A DNA stretch of 38,072 bases from Nitrospinota bacterium (GTDB lineage Bacteria > Nitrospinota_A > UBA7883 > JACRGQ01), in NCBI GenBank assembly GCA_029881495.1, contig JAOUMJ010000004.1:92476-130547 (forward strand), in the 5' to 3' direction. A program made the translations under genes and the position numbers. This document shows positions 15,842 through 25,332 of the stretch, piece after piece; positions within the stretch are counted from its first letter, which is position 1; each line of letters begins with the position of its first letter. Under the pieces are notes generated by a model, which saw only the letters and a list, made by a program, of their open reading frames with translations, was not told where the DNA came from and searched no databases.

Positions 15842-17427
15842 CATATATTGATCTGGCGACAACCGCTGCATGGCTATTGATGTCCATAATGATAATGACC
15901 CGTTTCATCGCCATTCTGCAGAGTGAGCGTTATCACACCGATTCCTATCTGAAGTGGGTAATGGACGGCGGCGGGCTGAAGGTCTATTCGCCGGTGAAGT
16001 ACGACAAGCCGCTCCACTTTGTATGTCTTGCGATAATGGCGAGCTACTATTTTTCACCGTACAAGGTTCACATAGAGCAGTTGATCCTGACAGCCGGGGC
16101 CGTTTACTGGACGCTCACTCACTTCAGGGGGGTGAAATCGGGGAAAAAACCGTTCGCATTGACAGCGAGGGTGAAAAGGCTTTTCGTGATAACCATCGCC
16201 CTTGAAGGGCTCCTCCTTTTCGTAGCGTACCTGTTCGGCATGAGGATGTTCATCGCCTTGATAGTGCTTTTCGCGTACATGCAGCCGTTCCTCATCGCGC
16301 TTGCGAACATTATCGCCAAACCGGTCGAGCAGTTCTTTCAGCAGGGTTTCAAGAGAGCGGCGATGAAAAAGATCGCGGGGAAAAGGGTGGTCGCCATCAC
16401 CGGAAGCTACGGCAAGACCGGGACAAAGGAAGCGGTTGCGCATATGCTCGAAACGGCGTACCCGCTTTTGAAGACTCCGGGAAGCTACAACACTCCGATG
16501 GGGCTTTGTAAGGTAATAAACGACGAGATGAGCCCGCATCACGAAATCTTTGTTTCTGAAATGGGGGCAACGCGAAAAGGGGATATAAAAGAACTTTGCG
16601 AAATAGCCAGGCCGTCGATAGCGGTGATAACGAGCATCGGCGAGGCGCACATGGAAAGCTTCGGGTCGATAGAGAATGTTGCTTCGACCAAATTCGAGAT
16701 AGCCGAGGCGTTGCCGGATGACGGCGTGCTGGCATACAACAGCGATTACAAACTGGCGAGGGAGAGAGCCGGTGCGATTCCGCAAAGAACAGTCACCTTC
16801 GGTTTCGAGAACGGCGCGGAATACAGGCCGTATAACATCCGCTGTGACTCCAGGGGCTCGACTTTCGACTTGCAGACCCCCGGCGGAGTTGTCGAGGGTA
16901 TTGGCATAAAACTTCTTGGGCGGTTGAACGTGATAAACGTTGTCGCCGGGTTTGTCGTCGGAGAACTGATGGGGGTCGGCAGGGATAAGCTGAAGAACGC
17001 GGCGGCGACGCTTCCACAAATGGAGGCGAGGCTCCAGCTGCTTTCCACGGGGTCGTACCTGGTAATAAACGACGGTTTTAATTCAAATCTTCTCGGCGCG
17101 AAAGCGGCCACGGAAACGCTCTCCTATTTCGAAGGTTACAGGAGGATACTGGTGACCCCCGGGATAGTTGATCTCGGACATAAACATGAAGTGATAAATT
17201 TCGATTTTGGAAAATCGGCCGCCAGAAACTGCGACCAGGCTATCTTGATAAACGAGAGGCGCACGAAACCGCTGAAAAACGGTCTGCTGGCAGGAGGGAT
17301 GAAACCGGATGATATCAAGGTCTTCCCGTCACTGGCGGAAGCGAGGGAGTTTATCGACGAAACCGTGGGAGAGGGGAGCGTGGTTCTTTTTGAAAATGAC
17401 CTCCCGGACCATATGGAAGTATTTTAG
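15838..17427 (+). CDS. Membrane-anchored Mur ligase-family protein (MurF-like)
   Basis: The first 165 residues contain about five membrane helices, absent from ordinary MurF. A Mur ligase body follows: P-loop TGSYGKTGTKE about 188-198, then SYNTPMGL, the strand FVSEMGATRKGDI, the metal and carbamate region ITSIGEAHMESFGSIENVASTKFEI, and the C-terminal domain with VINDGFNSNLLGAKAATETL, resembling the DDxYNANP region of MurF. The family joins an amino acid or dipeptide to a carboxylate using ATP. Substitutions at conserved MurF positions and the membrane anchor suggest a different substrate, possibly membrane-linked. It is coupled to the alpha/beta hydrolase by an ATGA overlap and ends five bases from a convergent gene. 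Confidence 0.85.
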   Translation: MTYIDLATTAAWLLMSIMIMTRFIAILQSERYHTDSYLKWVMDGGGLKVYSPVKYDKPLHFVCLAIMASYYFSPYKVHIEQLILTAGAVYWTLTHFRGVKSGKKPFALTARVKRLFVITIALEGLLLFVAYLFGMRMFIALIVLFAYMQPFLIALANIIAKPVEQFFQQGFKRAAMKKIAGKRVVAITGSYGKTGTKEAVAHMLETAYPLLKTPGSYNTPMGLCKVINDEMSPHHEIFVSEMGATRKGDIKELCEIARPSIAVITSIGEAHMESFGSIENVASTKFEIAEALPDDGVLAYNSDYKLARERAGAIPQRTVTFGFENGAEYRPYNIRCDSRGSTFDLQTPGGVVEGIGIKLLGRLNVINVVAGFVVGELMGVGRDKLKNAAATLPQMEARLQLLSTGSYLVINDGFNSNLLGAKAATETLSYFEGYRRILVTPGIVDLGHKHEVINFDFGKSAARNCDQAILINERRTKPLKNGLLAGGMKPDDIKVFPSLAEAREFIDETVGEGSVVLFENDLPDHMEVF

Positions 17428-17432
17428 GCGTA

Positions 17433-18974
17433 TTAAGCGTTTGAAAGAAGGGCGAGAGCGTCCTTTGCTTCTTTCATATCCGGGCTGAATTGAAGAGCTT
17501 TTTCGAACTCTTCCTTTGCCTTTTTTTCGTTCTTCAGGGAATGATATGCTTTCCCGAGATTGTAATGCACATTTGAATCTTCAGGGTCGATGCTTAACGC
17601 CTTCAGATAGAATTCAACGGAAAGCTTCGGCTCATCCATGAGGCGGTAGCATATTCCGGTAAGGTTGTATGCCCTTATGTCCGAGGGATTTATTGTCGAG
17701 GAATTTTTAAGCATCTCTATAGCCTCCGAGAACATTCTTTGGTGCAGGTACGCTTCTCCAGCGATGAACGGTATGCGGGGGTCGTCCGGCTCCATGGCAA
17801 GAGCCTTGCCAAGCGAAAATTTGGCCTTCCCGAGATCGCCATCCTCAAGGTAATGGAGGAAGAGGTCGAGCCAGTCTTTCGCGCTTTCGGGAGTTATTTT
17901 CATGGCCTTTTTCATCACTTCCCTTGCTTCCGCTTCCATCCCGAGTTTTTTATAAACGCTGATAAGATTGAAGTAGGCGAGCACAAGGGTAGGGTCTACT
18001 TTGATCGCTTCATTGAATTCGTTTTTGGCTGTCTCCTGATTTTCCGGGCTGTCTTCTATCGCCAGGAGCGATTTACCGATACCCCAGTGCGATTTTGCCT
18101 TTATTCTGTTTGAGTCGGAAGGTTTATGCTTGCTTATCGCCTTTTTGAAAAATTCGATCGCCTTAACGTAATTCTTTTCACGCAACAAAGCTTCGCCGTA
18201 TTTGACGTTCGCCTCGGATGAATTGGGGTTTGAATTTACCAGTTTTTTAAGCTCCTCAACCTCTTCCTTGTGCATACCGGTTTTCTGGTAGCAGGTTTTA
18301 AGGAGCAGGTGCGCCCTCTGGTCGGTGAAATCTATAAAAACGGCGGAGCGGAGGATCGGGATGGCAGATTTGAAATCCCCTTCTTCGACCATATATTCGG
18401 CGATGGTTATATACGGCGACTTGCTCCACGGGGCGAGTTTTTTTATGTTTTCAAGTTCGCCTATCGCGCTTAAATTTAATTTTGTGCGGAACTCCGCGAT
18501 ATCGTCTGTTTGACCTTTCTCCCAAAACTGCTGAAGCGCAGCGTCGCGGTTCCTTTGAAGCCTTCTCACATAGTGATCGACAACCTTTGTAAGGCATGAC
18601 TGAAAATCCGCATTTGAAAAAGGCATTTTAAGAAACTCGATGCCGAGTTTTTTCAAGGTGCTTCTTTCGGTTTTTTCTATTTCTTCCGCCTCCAGAATGA
18701 TGGCGATGGCAGGAGGTAATTTCTTTTTCATCAATACGGTCGCGGTCTTGATGCCCCCCATCCCTTTCTTCGTAAACTGGGATACAAGGATCAGTTCGAA
18801 ATATTGGTTTTTTGCCGCGTCGTCATCGACTTTTCTCAGCGCAGTTTCGCCGATATCTGCTTCAACCACATTGATCGTATGATTTGATTCATGGGTTCTG
18901 TATGGCAGGGTCTCAAGGGCGCTTCGGACGTGCGAGATCTCAAAAGCCTTTTCACTGACAATGAGCACTCTCAA
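17433..18974 (-). CDS. Pseudo-receiver plus TPR-repeat protein (copy 1)
   Basis: The N-terminal 130 residues resemble a receiver domain but lack its chemistry: the acidic pocket reads LIVSEK instead of two Asp, and the phosphoacceptor position is Ser65 (LILVSQF). The rest is tetratricopeptide repeats, visible as AKSHWGIGKSLL, AYFNLISVYKKLG, and NVHYNLGKAYHSLKNEKKAKEEFEKAL. The protein should be a cytoplasmic scaffold that cannot be phosphorylated in the usual way. TTG at 18974 is chosen because it aligns with the paralog's ATG and has GAGGAG nine bases upstream; the TTG at 18983 touches that site. It lies 90 bases downstream of its paralog. Confidence 0.87.
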   Translation of the reverse strand: MRVLIVSEKAFEISHVRSALETLPYRTHESNHTINVVEADIGETALRKVDDDAAKNQYFELILVSQFTKKGMGGIKTATVLMKKKLPPAIAIILEAEEIEKTERSTLKKLGIEFLKMPFSNADFQSCLTKVVDHYVRRLQRNRDAALQQFWEKGQTDDIAEFRTKLNLSAIGELENIKKLAPWSKSPYITIAEYMVEEGDFKSAIPILRSAVFIDFTDQRAHLLLKTCYQKTGMHKEEVEELKKLVNSNPNSSEANVKYGEALLREKNYVKAIEFFKKAISKHKPSDSNRIKAKSHWGIGKSLLAIEDSPENQETAKNEFNEAIKVDPTLVLAYFNLISVYKKLGMEAEAREVMKKAMKITPESAKDWLDLFLHYLEDGDLGKAKFSLGKALAMEPDDPRIPFIAGEAYLHQRMFSEAIEMLKNSSTINPSDIRAYNLTGICYRLMDEPKLSVEFYLKALSIDPEDSNVHYNLGKAYHSLKNEKKAKEEFEKALQFSPDMKEAKDALALLSNA

Positions 18975-19064
18975 GGGAGCCAACTCCTCGCATGTGAAGA
19001 AGTGAAGGAAATTTCGTTGCAGGGAGCCTGTAAATTCTCAAATGGCGGTATATGCGAAGTCGTA

Positions 19065-20609
19065 TTAATTGACATTTTCCAGTTGAGCGATAGCTTCTTT
19101 GGCTTCGCGCAGGTCAGGGTTCAGATTCAGCGCCGTCTGGAAGGAATCCGTCGCTTTTCTCACATCCTTTAAAGCGGTGAATGCCTTTCCAAGATTGTAG
19201 TGCACGTTGAAATCCTTGGGATCTATTTGAAGCGCCTTTTGATAGTAATCCACCGAGCGTTTAGGCTCGTTGAGGTGCCTGTAGCAGATGCCGAGAGAGT
19301 TGTACGACCTGATCTCGGAAGGATATATCTCTATGGATTTTTCGAAATTTTCCGCCGCGTCCTTGAACATCCTTTGTCGCAGGAATGCTTCTCCGGCAAG
19401 GTAAAGCGTAAGAGGATTTTCCTCTTCCATGGAAAGCGATTTGTTAAGCGCGAATTTGGCTTTTGTCGTATCGCCGTCTTCGAGGTAGAAGAAAAAGAGG
19501 TCGAGCCAGTCCTTGGCGGTATTGGGAGTGATCTTTACCGCGCTCCTCATCACCTCTTCGGCTTCCTTTTGCATGCCGAGTTTCTTGTAGACGCTTATGA
19601 GGTTGAAATAGGCGAGCACAAGCGTCGGGTCTACGTTGATTGCGGCGTTTAATTCCTCTTTTGCCTGCTCCTGGAGATTTTTGTCGTCTCCCATTCCCAT
19701 AAGCGATTTTCCAACGCCGTAATGTGATTTAGCCTTTATCCTGTTTGAGTCGGTAGGTTTGTGATTGGCGATCGCCTTTTTGAAGAACTCGGCCGCTTTC
19801 GTGTAGTTGCCTTCCTGAAGGAGCGTTTCCCCGACGCGCGCATTTATTTCGGCCGATTTCGGGTTCTGCGCGAGGAGTTTTTTCAGTTCCCCCAATTCTT
19901 CCTTTGCCATGCCGATCTTCCGGTAGCAGGTCTTCAGGAGTTTGTGGGGCATCTGGTCGTTGAAATCAATCCGTATGGCTGTTCGTAGAAGAGTAATAGG
20001 GGTTTTAAAATCCCCTTCCTCTATCAGATACCGGCTGATAAGAAGATACGGCTTTTTGTTCCAGGGGGCGATTATCTTTATTTTTCCCAGTTCGTTGATG
20101 GAGCTTTTATTTATTTTGTGCCGGAATTCCGTGATGTTCACGGTCGCCCCCTGCGATTCTATACGCTTGAGCGCGTTCTCGCGGTTTCTCTCGACATTGG
20201 AAGCGACAGAGCCGACGACGTTCGACAGCGACTGTTCAAAATCCTCGAGGTTGTAGGGCATTTTCAAAAAGCCGTGAATTCCCGCCTTTGTCCCTGCGGA
20301 CATCATATCCTTGTCTATGAATTCAGTTACAAGGAGGATCGGCGGAACCGGAAGATTTTTTTTGGCGGCCAGGTTTTGCGCGGTCTGGAGACCGGAAAAT
20401 ATTTTCATTTTCTGGGAGATTATCAGAAGGTCGTAAACAGCCCCCTTTTTGGCGTCCGTTTCAAGCTTTTCCATGGCGGCCTTGCCGGAATTCGCCTCAT
20501 AGAAATCAATGCGTATATCCGACTCGTATATCTTGTATGGAGATTTTTCAAAATAGCCGCGCAACTGCTGTATTTCAAAACTTTTCTCGCTAACTATCAG
20601 AATTCTCAT
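19065..20609 (-). CDS. Pseudo-receiver plus TPR-repeat protein (copy 2)
   Basis: This 514-residue protein is colinear with copy 1. It has a degenerate receiver (LIVSEKSFE, Ser65 at the phosphoacceptor site in LLIISQKM, FLKMPY near the usual Lys-Pro), a linker, then TPR repeats such as AYFNLISVYKKLGMQKEAEEV and NVHYNLGKAFTALKD. Conservation of the same Ser in both copies suggests that loss of phosphorylation preceded the duplication. The ATG at 20609 has GGGAGA upstream. No kinase gene adjoins it. Receiver-TPR proteins occur in deltaproteobacteria-like genomes, but their roles are mostly unknown. Confidence 0.88.
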   Translation of the reverse strand: MRILIVSEKSFEIQQLRGYFEKSPYKIYESDIRIDFYEANSGKAAMEKLETDAKKGAVYDLLIISQKMKIFSGLQTAQNLAAKKNLPVPPILLVTEFIDKDMMSAGTKAGIHGFLKMPYNLEDFEQSLSNVVGSVASNVERNRENALKRIESQGATVNITEFRHKINKSSINELGKIKIIAPWNKKPYLLISRYLIEEGDFKTPITLLRTAIRIDFNDQMPHKLLKTCYRKIGMAKEELGELKKLLAQNPKSAEINARVGETLLQEGNYTKAAEFFKKAIANHKPTDSNRIKAKSHYGVGKSLMGMGDDKNLQEQAKEELNAAINVDPTLVLAYFNLISVYKKLGMQKEAEEVMRSAVKITPNTAKDWLDLFFFYLEDGDTTKAKFALNKSLSMEEENPLTLYLAGEAFLRQRMFKDAAENFEKSIEIYPSEIRSYNSLGICYRHLNEPKRSVDYYQKALQIDPKDFNVHYNLGKAFTALKDVRKATDSFQTALNLNPDLREAKEAIAQLENVN

Positions 20610-20795
20610 ATTTCTCCCAGCTCCATGCTAAAAATCCTCTCCTGACTCCTCTATTATTTATAAAAAGAATATGGAAAACAGGAAGGTACCGGAACAGAAT
20701 AACTAGACAGGCATCTGTTTGTAAAGTGTAAAGAAGAGAAACATATTTGCGGGTGCTGGGTCGACTCTTGGATGTCTTGTGAAGCGATGTCTGTT

Positions 20796-22295
20796 TTATT
20801 TGAATCGTGACAGCATTGCGGATACCACATGCCTGATGGAGCCCCTGTTTTCAGCATCGATAACCGCAAAGTAGTATGCCGTGAAAAAAAGAGTTGTATG
20901 AAGAAGCAGTTTTACGGGGAACAGAAAAGAGGGGCTGGAAATGAAATATACCGGTACAAATATCAATCCGGCGATAGCTGTTTTCAGCAAACCTGAAAAA
21001 ATCGAAAACAGCCCGGCATCCAGGTTTCTCCCGGCTAAGTAAACAAGGAGGAGAAGACCGACCGCCTGGCAAGCAAGTGTAGCGTAAACCACACCGATCA
21101 TCCCAACCGCCTCTACCATAATGAAGTCGAGCGCGATATTTGCCGTGGCGATGCCAACCGCAAGTTTAGCGGTTATTTCAGGTTTGTCGACAGCCTGCAT
21201 AACGAGGCGGGGGACGGTAGAGACTGCGCCCAAAAGCCATGCAACGCTCAGCCATTGAAGTATGGGAGCGGCAGGCGCGAAGTCTTCACCGACCCAGAGG
21301 CGGAGCATATCCTCCGCGTAGACAAAAAAGAAAACAGCAACGGGGATCAGTAGGGCCAGTGAATGCATGGTTCCCGATACGAATATGTTTTTTATTTCAT
21401 TGTTTCGTTTTTCGCCGTAAAGACCGGAGAGGGTAGGGAGGAGGACAGCTCCAAGCACCCCCGATACTTCCATAATCTTTATGGCAATGACATTCGCGAC
21501 AGAATAGAGCGCGACGGAAGCGGGAGTGAGCATGATGCCGAGAACGTATACGTCGCACTGGTTGATCGTCTGTCCGGCGGCCTGTGCGGTGAATGAGTAG
21601 GACTTGAACCGCATGGTATCTTTCATGGTTTTTCTGTCGAAAAGTTTCAGGCTCACCCTGATCTCCGGGAAATATTTCAGGAAAAGCATCATCGAGTGCG
21701 CCCTCCAGACAATCCCGCCGACCGTAATGACCGCAACAGCGGCTTCCGCGCTGTTCCACCTTTTCAGCGTGATGATAAGCGCGCCGAGGATAATCGTCTG
21801 GTAAAAGATCCGGAGCATGTTGTAGATATCAAATCGGTTTTGCGCGACGAAACCCTTGTTGTATACGTTCAGCGGGTAGAGGATTATCAATCCGGCGGCG
21901 ATGATGAAAAATATGTTTTTAAGGCTCTCCATCAATGCATGCGGGAAGGTGAAAAGGAGGTCTATCCCGTACCATGCGAAAATCAGGGTGAGGAGAGAAA
22001 AAAGAAATCCGAAGAAGATGCTGGTGGCAAAAAGCGTGGAGGCCACCCTGCTCTTCTCTTCGCTGTTTTGCGCTTCGGATATCTTTTTAACTATCGTGTC
22101 GCCGATACCTATGTCGATGTAGACGAAATACCCAGATACTCCCCCTACGAGGGCCAATAGCCCGAATGCGTCTGTTCCTATCAGGTCAATTACGGTGCGC
22201 GTGCCGACGAGCACGAGAATGAACTGCCAAAGCGCGCCGAAAGTATTCGTGGCGACATTTTTTCCGAATATCCTTGCGGTTGACGAATTGTTCAT
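20796..22295 (-). CDS. Oligosaccharide flippase (Wzx/MVF-type polysaccharide biosynthesis protein)
   Basis: The 499-residue protein has the length and about 12-14 hydrophobic helices of the polysaccharide-transporter branch of the MOP superfamily. The N-terminus (FGKNVATNTFGALWQF, LVGTRTVIDLIGTDAFGLLALVGG) matches the family pattern, as does the central PASVALYSVANVIA. Such proteins flip lipid-linked glycans across the inner membrane. No glycosyltransferases are nearby, so the glycan is unknown. Transcription is minus, downstream of tyrS and upstream of the TPR genes. Confidence 0.87.
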   Translation of the reverse strand: MNNSSTARIFGKNVATNTFGALWQFILVLVGTRTVIDLIGTDAFGLLALVGGVSGYFVYIDIGIGDTIVKKISEAQNSEEKSRVASTLFATSIFFGFLFSLLTLIFAWYGIDLLFTFPHALMESLKNIFFIIAAGLIILYPLNVYNKGFVAQNRFDIYNMLRIFYQTIILGALIITLKRWNSAEAAVAVITVGGIVWRAHSMMLFLKYFPEIRVSLKLFDRKTMKDTMRFKSYSFTAQAAGQTINQCDVYVLGIMLTPASVALYSVANVIAIKIMEVSGVLGAVLLPTLSGLYGEKRNNEIKNIFVSGTMHSLALLIPVAVFFFVYAEDMLRLWVGEDFAPAAPILQWLSVAWLLGAVSTVPRLVMQAVDKPEITAKLAVGIATANIALDFIMVEAVGMIGVVYATLACQAVGLLLLVYLAGRNLDAGLFSIFSGLLKTAIAGLIFVPVYFISSPSFLFPVKLLLHTTLFFTAYYFAVIDAENRGSIRHVVSAMLSRFK

Positions 22296-22311
22296 CGGGA
22301 TACTTTAGAAG

Positions 22312-22343
22312 CTACCGGTTTGCTCTGCAAGCGGGTAGTTTTT
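22312..22343 (+). terminator. Hairpin with T-run on the plus strand
   Basis: Arms 22312-22323 and 22327-22338 pair over 12 bases with one mismatch and one G-T pair around a TCT loop, followed by TTTTT at 22339-22343. The T-run faces plus-strand transcription although both neighbouring genes are on the minus strand. It may block antisense reading into tyrS, or be a non-terminating hairpin. Confidence 0.4.
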
Positions 22344-22376
22344 GCTCCGGCTGTTTGCCGGCGCGAAGGGGTGTGG

Positions 22377-23579
22377 CTAATTCGTCAGTTTGACGTATCT
22401 CTTCTTGCCGAGCTTTATAACGTACTCTCCAGGAGAGATGGAAAATGTTTCGTCCGAAATCTTCTCGCCGTCGACCGCCAGTCCCCCCTGCTTGATTAGG
22501 CGTCTTGCCTCGGAAGAGCTTTTCACCGCTCCGGTCTTGGCCAGGATTATGGAGAGCGGCTCTTTCTCCCCCTCCCATTGGTGAGTGAAGGTTTCCATAT
22601 CGTCGGGCACCTTCTTTTCGCGGAACTGTGAATCGAAATCGGCTCCTGCGCTCTCCGCGGTTATGCTGTCGTAAAAACGCTCAACTATTCTCTTTGCCAG
22701 CTCCATCTTCGCTTCTCGCGGGTGGAGGTCTCCCCCTGAGAGTTTTTCCTTTATGGCTTTAAACTCTTCGGGAGTGAGTCCGCCAACGAGCTCGTAGTAC
22801 CGCACCATAAGTTCGTCCGATATCGACATTATCTTGCCGACGATGTCACCCGGCTTTTCGTCTACACCGATGTAGTTGCCGAGCGATTTGCTCATTTTGT
22901 TTACTCCGTCGGTTCCTTCCAGAAGCGGCATTGTTATTACCGCCTGCGGGGACTGCCCCTCGGCCTTCTGAAGTTCGCGCCCCACGAGGAGGTTGAACTT
23001 CTGATCGGTTCCTCCAATCTCGACGTCCGCCTTAAGCGCGACCGAATCGTAACCTTGTATCAGGGGGTACAGGAATTCATGGATCGCTATCGGTCTTTGC
23101 TCCGTATACCGCTTGTGGAAGTCGTCCCTTTCGAGCATTCTCGCGACTGTATGCCTGGAAGCGAGTTTTATCATATCGGCGGCGCTGAATTTGTCGAACC
23201 ACTCGGAGTTGAAAACAACTTTCGTAAGAGCGGGGTCGAGAATCTTGAATACCTGCGATTGGTAGGTCTTGGCGTTTTCAAGAATCTGTTCACGCGACAG
23301 GGGGGGGCGGGTTTCGGACTTGCCCGATGGGTCCCCGATAGCGGCGGTGAAATCGCCGATAAGGAAAACCACGTTATGCCCCTGCTCCTGGAACTGGCGC
23401 ATCTTGTGGATCAGTACCGTGTGTCCCAGGTGGATGTCCGGCGCGGTCGGATCGAATCCTGCCTTGACGGTAAGGGGCCTGTTTAGTTTCAGCTTCCCCT
23501 TCAGTTCTTCCTCTCCGATCACCTCAACCGTTCCGAGGGAGAATATCTCCAGCTGTCTCCTGATATCAATGCTTACCAT
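22377..23579 (-). CDS. tyrS: Tyrosyl-tRNA synthetase
   Basis: TyrRS charges tRNA-Tyr. The 400-residue protein has the class I motifs HLGH (about 50-53, the HIGH equivalent) after [12 protein letters not shown], the tyrosine pocket including LIQGYDS and [15 protein letters not shown] at 228-232, and a C-terminal S4 RNA-binding domain ([21 protein letters not shown]). The shape matches the TyrZ-like bacterial subgroup. ATG 23579 lacks a strong Shine-Dalgarno, but the N-terminus matches relatives. It is divergent from the radical SAM gene across 70 bases. Confidence 0.97.
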   Translation of the reverse strand: MVSIDIRRQLEIFSLGTVEVIGEEELKGKLKLNRPLTVKAGFDPTAPDIHLGHTVLIHKMRQFQEQGHNVVFLIGDFTAAIGDPSGKSETRPPLSREQILENAKTYQSQVFKILDPALTKVVFNSEWFDKFSAADMIKLASRHTVARMLERDDFHKRYTEQRPIAIHEFLYPLIQGYDSVALKADVEIGGTDQKFNLLVGRELQKAEGQSPQAVITMPLLEGTDGVNKMSKSLGNYIGVDEKPGDIVGKIMSISDELMVRYYELVGGLTPEEFKAIKEKLSGGDLHPREAKMELAKRIVERFYDSITAESAGADFDSQFREKKVPDDMETFTHQWEGEKEPLSIILAKTGAVKSSSEARRLIKQGGLAVDGEKISDETFSISPGEYVIKLGKKRYVKLTN

Positions 23580-23649
23580 ATTTTGTCCGAAAGGTTACCA
23601 TACCTGTAATGGAAAACGTAAGTAGTCTTATCGGGAGTGCCGGAAATTC

Positions 23650-25332
23650 ATGAATTCCGGATTCAGCGTCTGCCTTGTTTATCCAAACCGCCGGGAGGTT
23701 GCGGAATCAAACCTCGGCTTCCAGAAGATATTCGGCGAGCTTGCGAAAATCCCCGGAACGGTTTGCGACCGTGCATATCTCCCTTCAGCCGGAGACGATC
23801 CAGGAGGGGGAATTACATCGCTGTTGTTCTCAAAACCTTTAAAGGAGTTTGATCTGATCGCCTTTTCCGTCACGTTTGAAATGGATTCCTTGAACATTCT
23901 TAAAATATTGGATACCTCCGGAATCCCGCTGAGAAGCGACGAGAGAGGGGACGCGATCCCCGTCATATGCGCGGGGGGGGTTGCGGTTACGCTGAATCCC
24001 GAACCGTTATCAGATTTTTTCGATTTTTTTGTCATAGGAGAAGGTGAGGCAGAAAGCGGCAACAGTGGCGAGAGCGCCGTTATGCGGATAGTCTCATCCC
24101 TTTCGTCGAGCCGAGGGGGCGACAGGAGGGAGAGGCTCTCCATTCTCTCGGAGATCGACGGGATCTACGTCCCCTCGCTTTACTCGGTCGAATATGATGA
24201 CAACGGCAGGATTACCTCCAGAAAGGCTCTCTCAGGCGCTCCAGAAACGATTGTGAGGCTCATCAACCTTGATTACTCAAAAAGCGGCATGGCCCAACTA
24301 GATGGATTCACGAGCTCCATTTTTGGCGGGAGCTTTCTGGTGGAAACCGGGAAGGGGTGTTCGCAGGGGTGCAGATTTTGCGCCGCCGGGTTCATTTACC
24401 GCCCTGTCCGGCATGTGTCGCTGGAGGCACTTCTTGAAAAAGCCGGAGAAGGGATCAGGGGGGAGAGTCGCATCGGGCTGATCGGTTCCGCCATATGCGA
24501 GCATCCCGACATAGATAAAGTCTACGACCGGATACTCTCCGAGGGGGGAAAGATAACCGTATCTTCACTCCGCATAGGCCTTGCGGGGAGAGGGACTTTT
24601 GAGCGATTGAAAAAGGGTGGGGCAAAGAGCGTGACGATGGCGCCGGAAACCGGGAGCGAGTCGCTCAGGCGGAGGATCAACAAACCGGTGACCGACAAGG
24701 AGATAATCGATGCGGTTGGAATGGCGGCGGAAGCGGGGATACTGAATGTGAAGTTATATTTCCTTTTTGGACTGCCGGGTGAGACGGAGGAGGATGTTGC
24801 GGCGATAGCCTCGCTTGCAAGGAGAGTGAGGGACCGATTTGTGGAGATGTCCAAGCCCCACGGTCGCGCCGGGAAAATTTCGATCAGCGTAAATCCGTTC
24901 GTTCCAAAACCTTTCACCCCTTTTCAGTGGGAACCTTTTTTCGACGCATCGGCGCTGAAGAAGAGGTCAAAGCTTATCCGGTCCGAGTTCGGGAGAGAGA
25001 GCAATATCGATATTTCTGTGGAGAGTACGCGCACAGCCGCGGCGCAGGCCTTTCTTTCATTAGGAGACAGGCTCACGGGACGTTTGCTGATGGAGATATA
25101 TGGAGGTAAAAGCTGGAGCGAGATACTGAAGATGAAAGAGGCAAAGAACATTTATGCGCGGCGGAAGGATATCGGGGAAATTCTGCCGTGGGATTTTATC
25201 GACAGTGGAGTAGAAAGAGATTATCTTGTGAAGGAGTACCGCAAATCCGAAAAGGGGGAAACCACTTCTCCATGCCTTCCAGCCTTAAGCGGCTGCGTGA
25301 GATGCGGAGAGTTCAAGGGGGTATGTTCATGA
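23650..25332 (+). CDS. Radical SAM protein with N-terminal B12-binding-like domain
   Basis: The 560-residue protein carries the 4Fe-4S motif CSQGCRFC (Cys 237, 241, 244, spacing CxxxCxxC) in a radical SAM barrel with APETGSESLRRRINKP and FGLPGETEED, typical for the superfamily. The first 200 residues have an alternating alpha/beta arrangement like the B12-binding domains fused to such enzymes (compare the TIGR03960-type group), but the cobalamin-ligating DxHxxG is not seen. Two more cysteines lie at the C-terminus (GCVRCGEFKGVCS). Its reaction is unknown. It overlaps the start of pgeF, so the two are coupled. Confidence 0.85.
   Translation: MNSGFSVCLVYPNRREVAESNLGFQKIFGELAKIPGTVCDRAYLPSAGDDPGGGITSLLFSKPLKEFDLIAFSVTFEMDSLNILKILDTSGIPLRSDERGDAIPVICAGGVAVTLNPEPLSDFFDFFVIGEGEAESGNSGESAVMRIVSSLSSSRGGDRRERLSILSEIDGIYVPSLYSVEYDDNGRITSRKALSGAPETIVRLINLDYSKSGMAQLDGFTSSIFGGSFLVETGKGCSQGCRFCAAGFIYRPVRHVSLEALLEKAGEGIRGESRIGLIGSAICEHPDIDKVYDRILSEGGKITVSSLRIGLAGRGTFERLKKGGAKSVTMAPETGSESLRRRINKPVTDKEIIDAVGMAAEAGILNVKLYFLFGLPGETEEDVAAIASLARRVRDRFVEMSKPHGRAGKISISVNPFVPKPFTPFQWEPFFDASALKKRSKLIRSEFGRESNIDISVESTRTAAAQAFLSLGDRLTGRLLMEIYGGKSWSEILKMKEAKNIYARRKDIGEILPWDFIDSGVERDYLVKEYRKSEKGETTSPCLPALSGCVRCGEFKGVCS

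Noticed and set aside
16054-17019. 321-codon frame antisense to the Mur ligase
   Set aside because: The plus strand carries clear Mur ligase motifs over the same bases; the antisense product is Arg/His-rich without a family.
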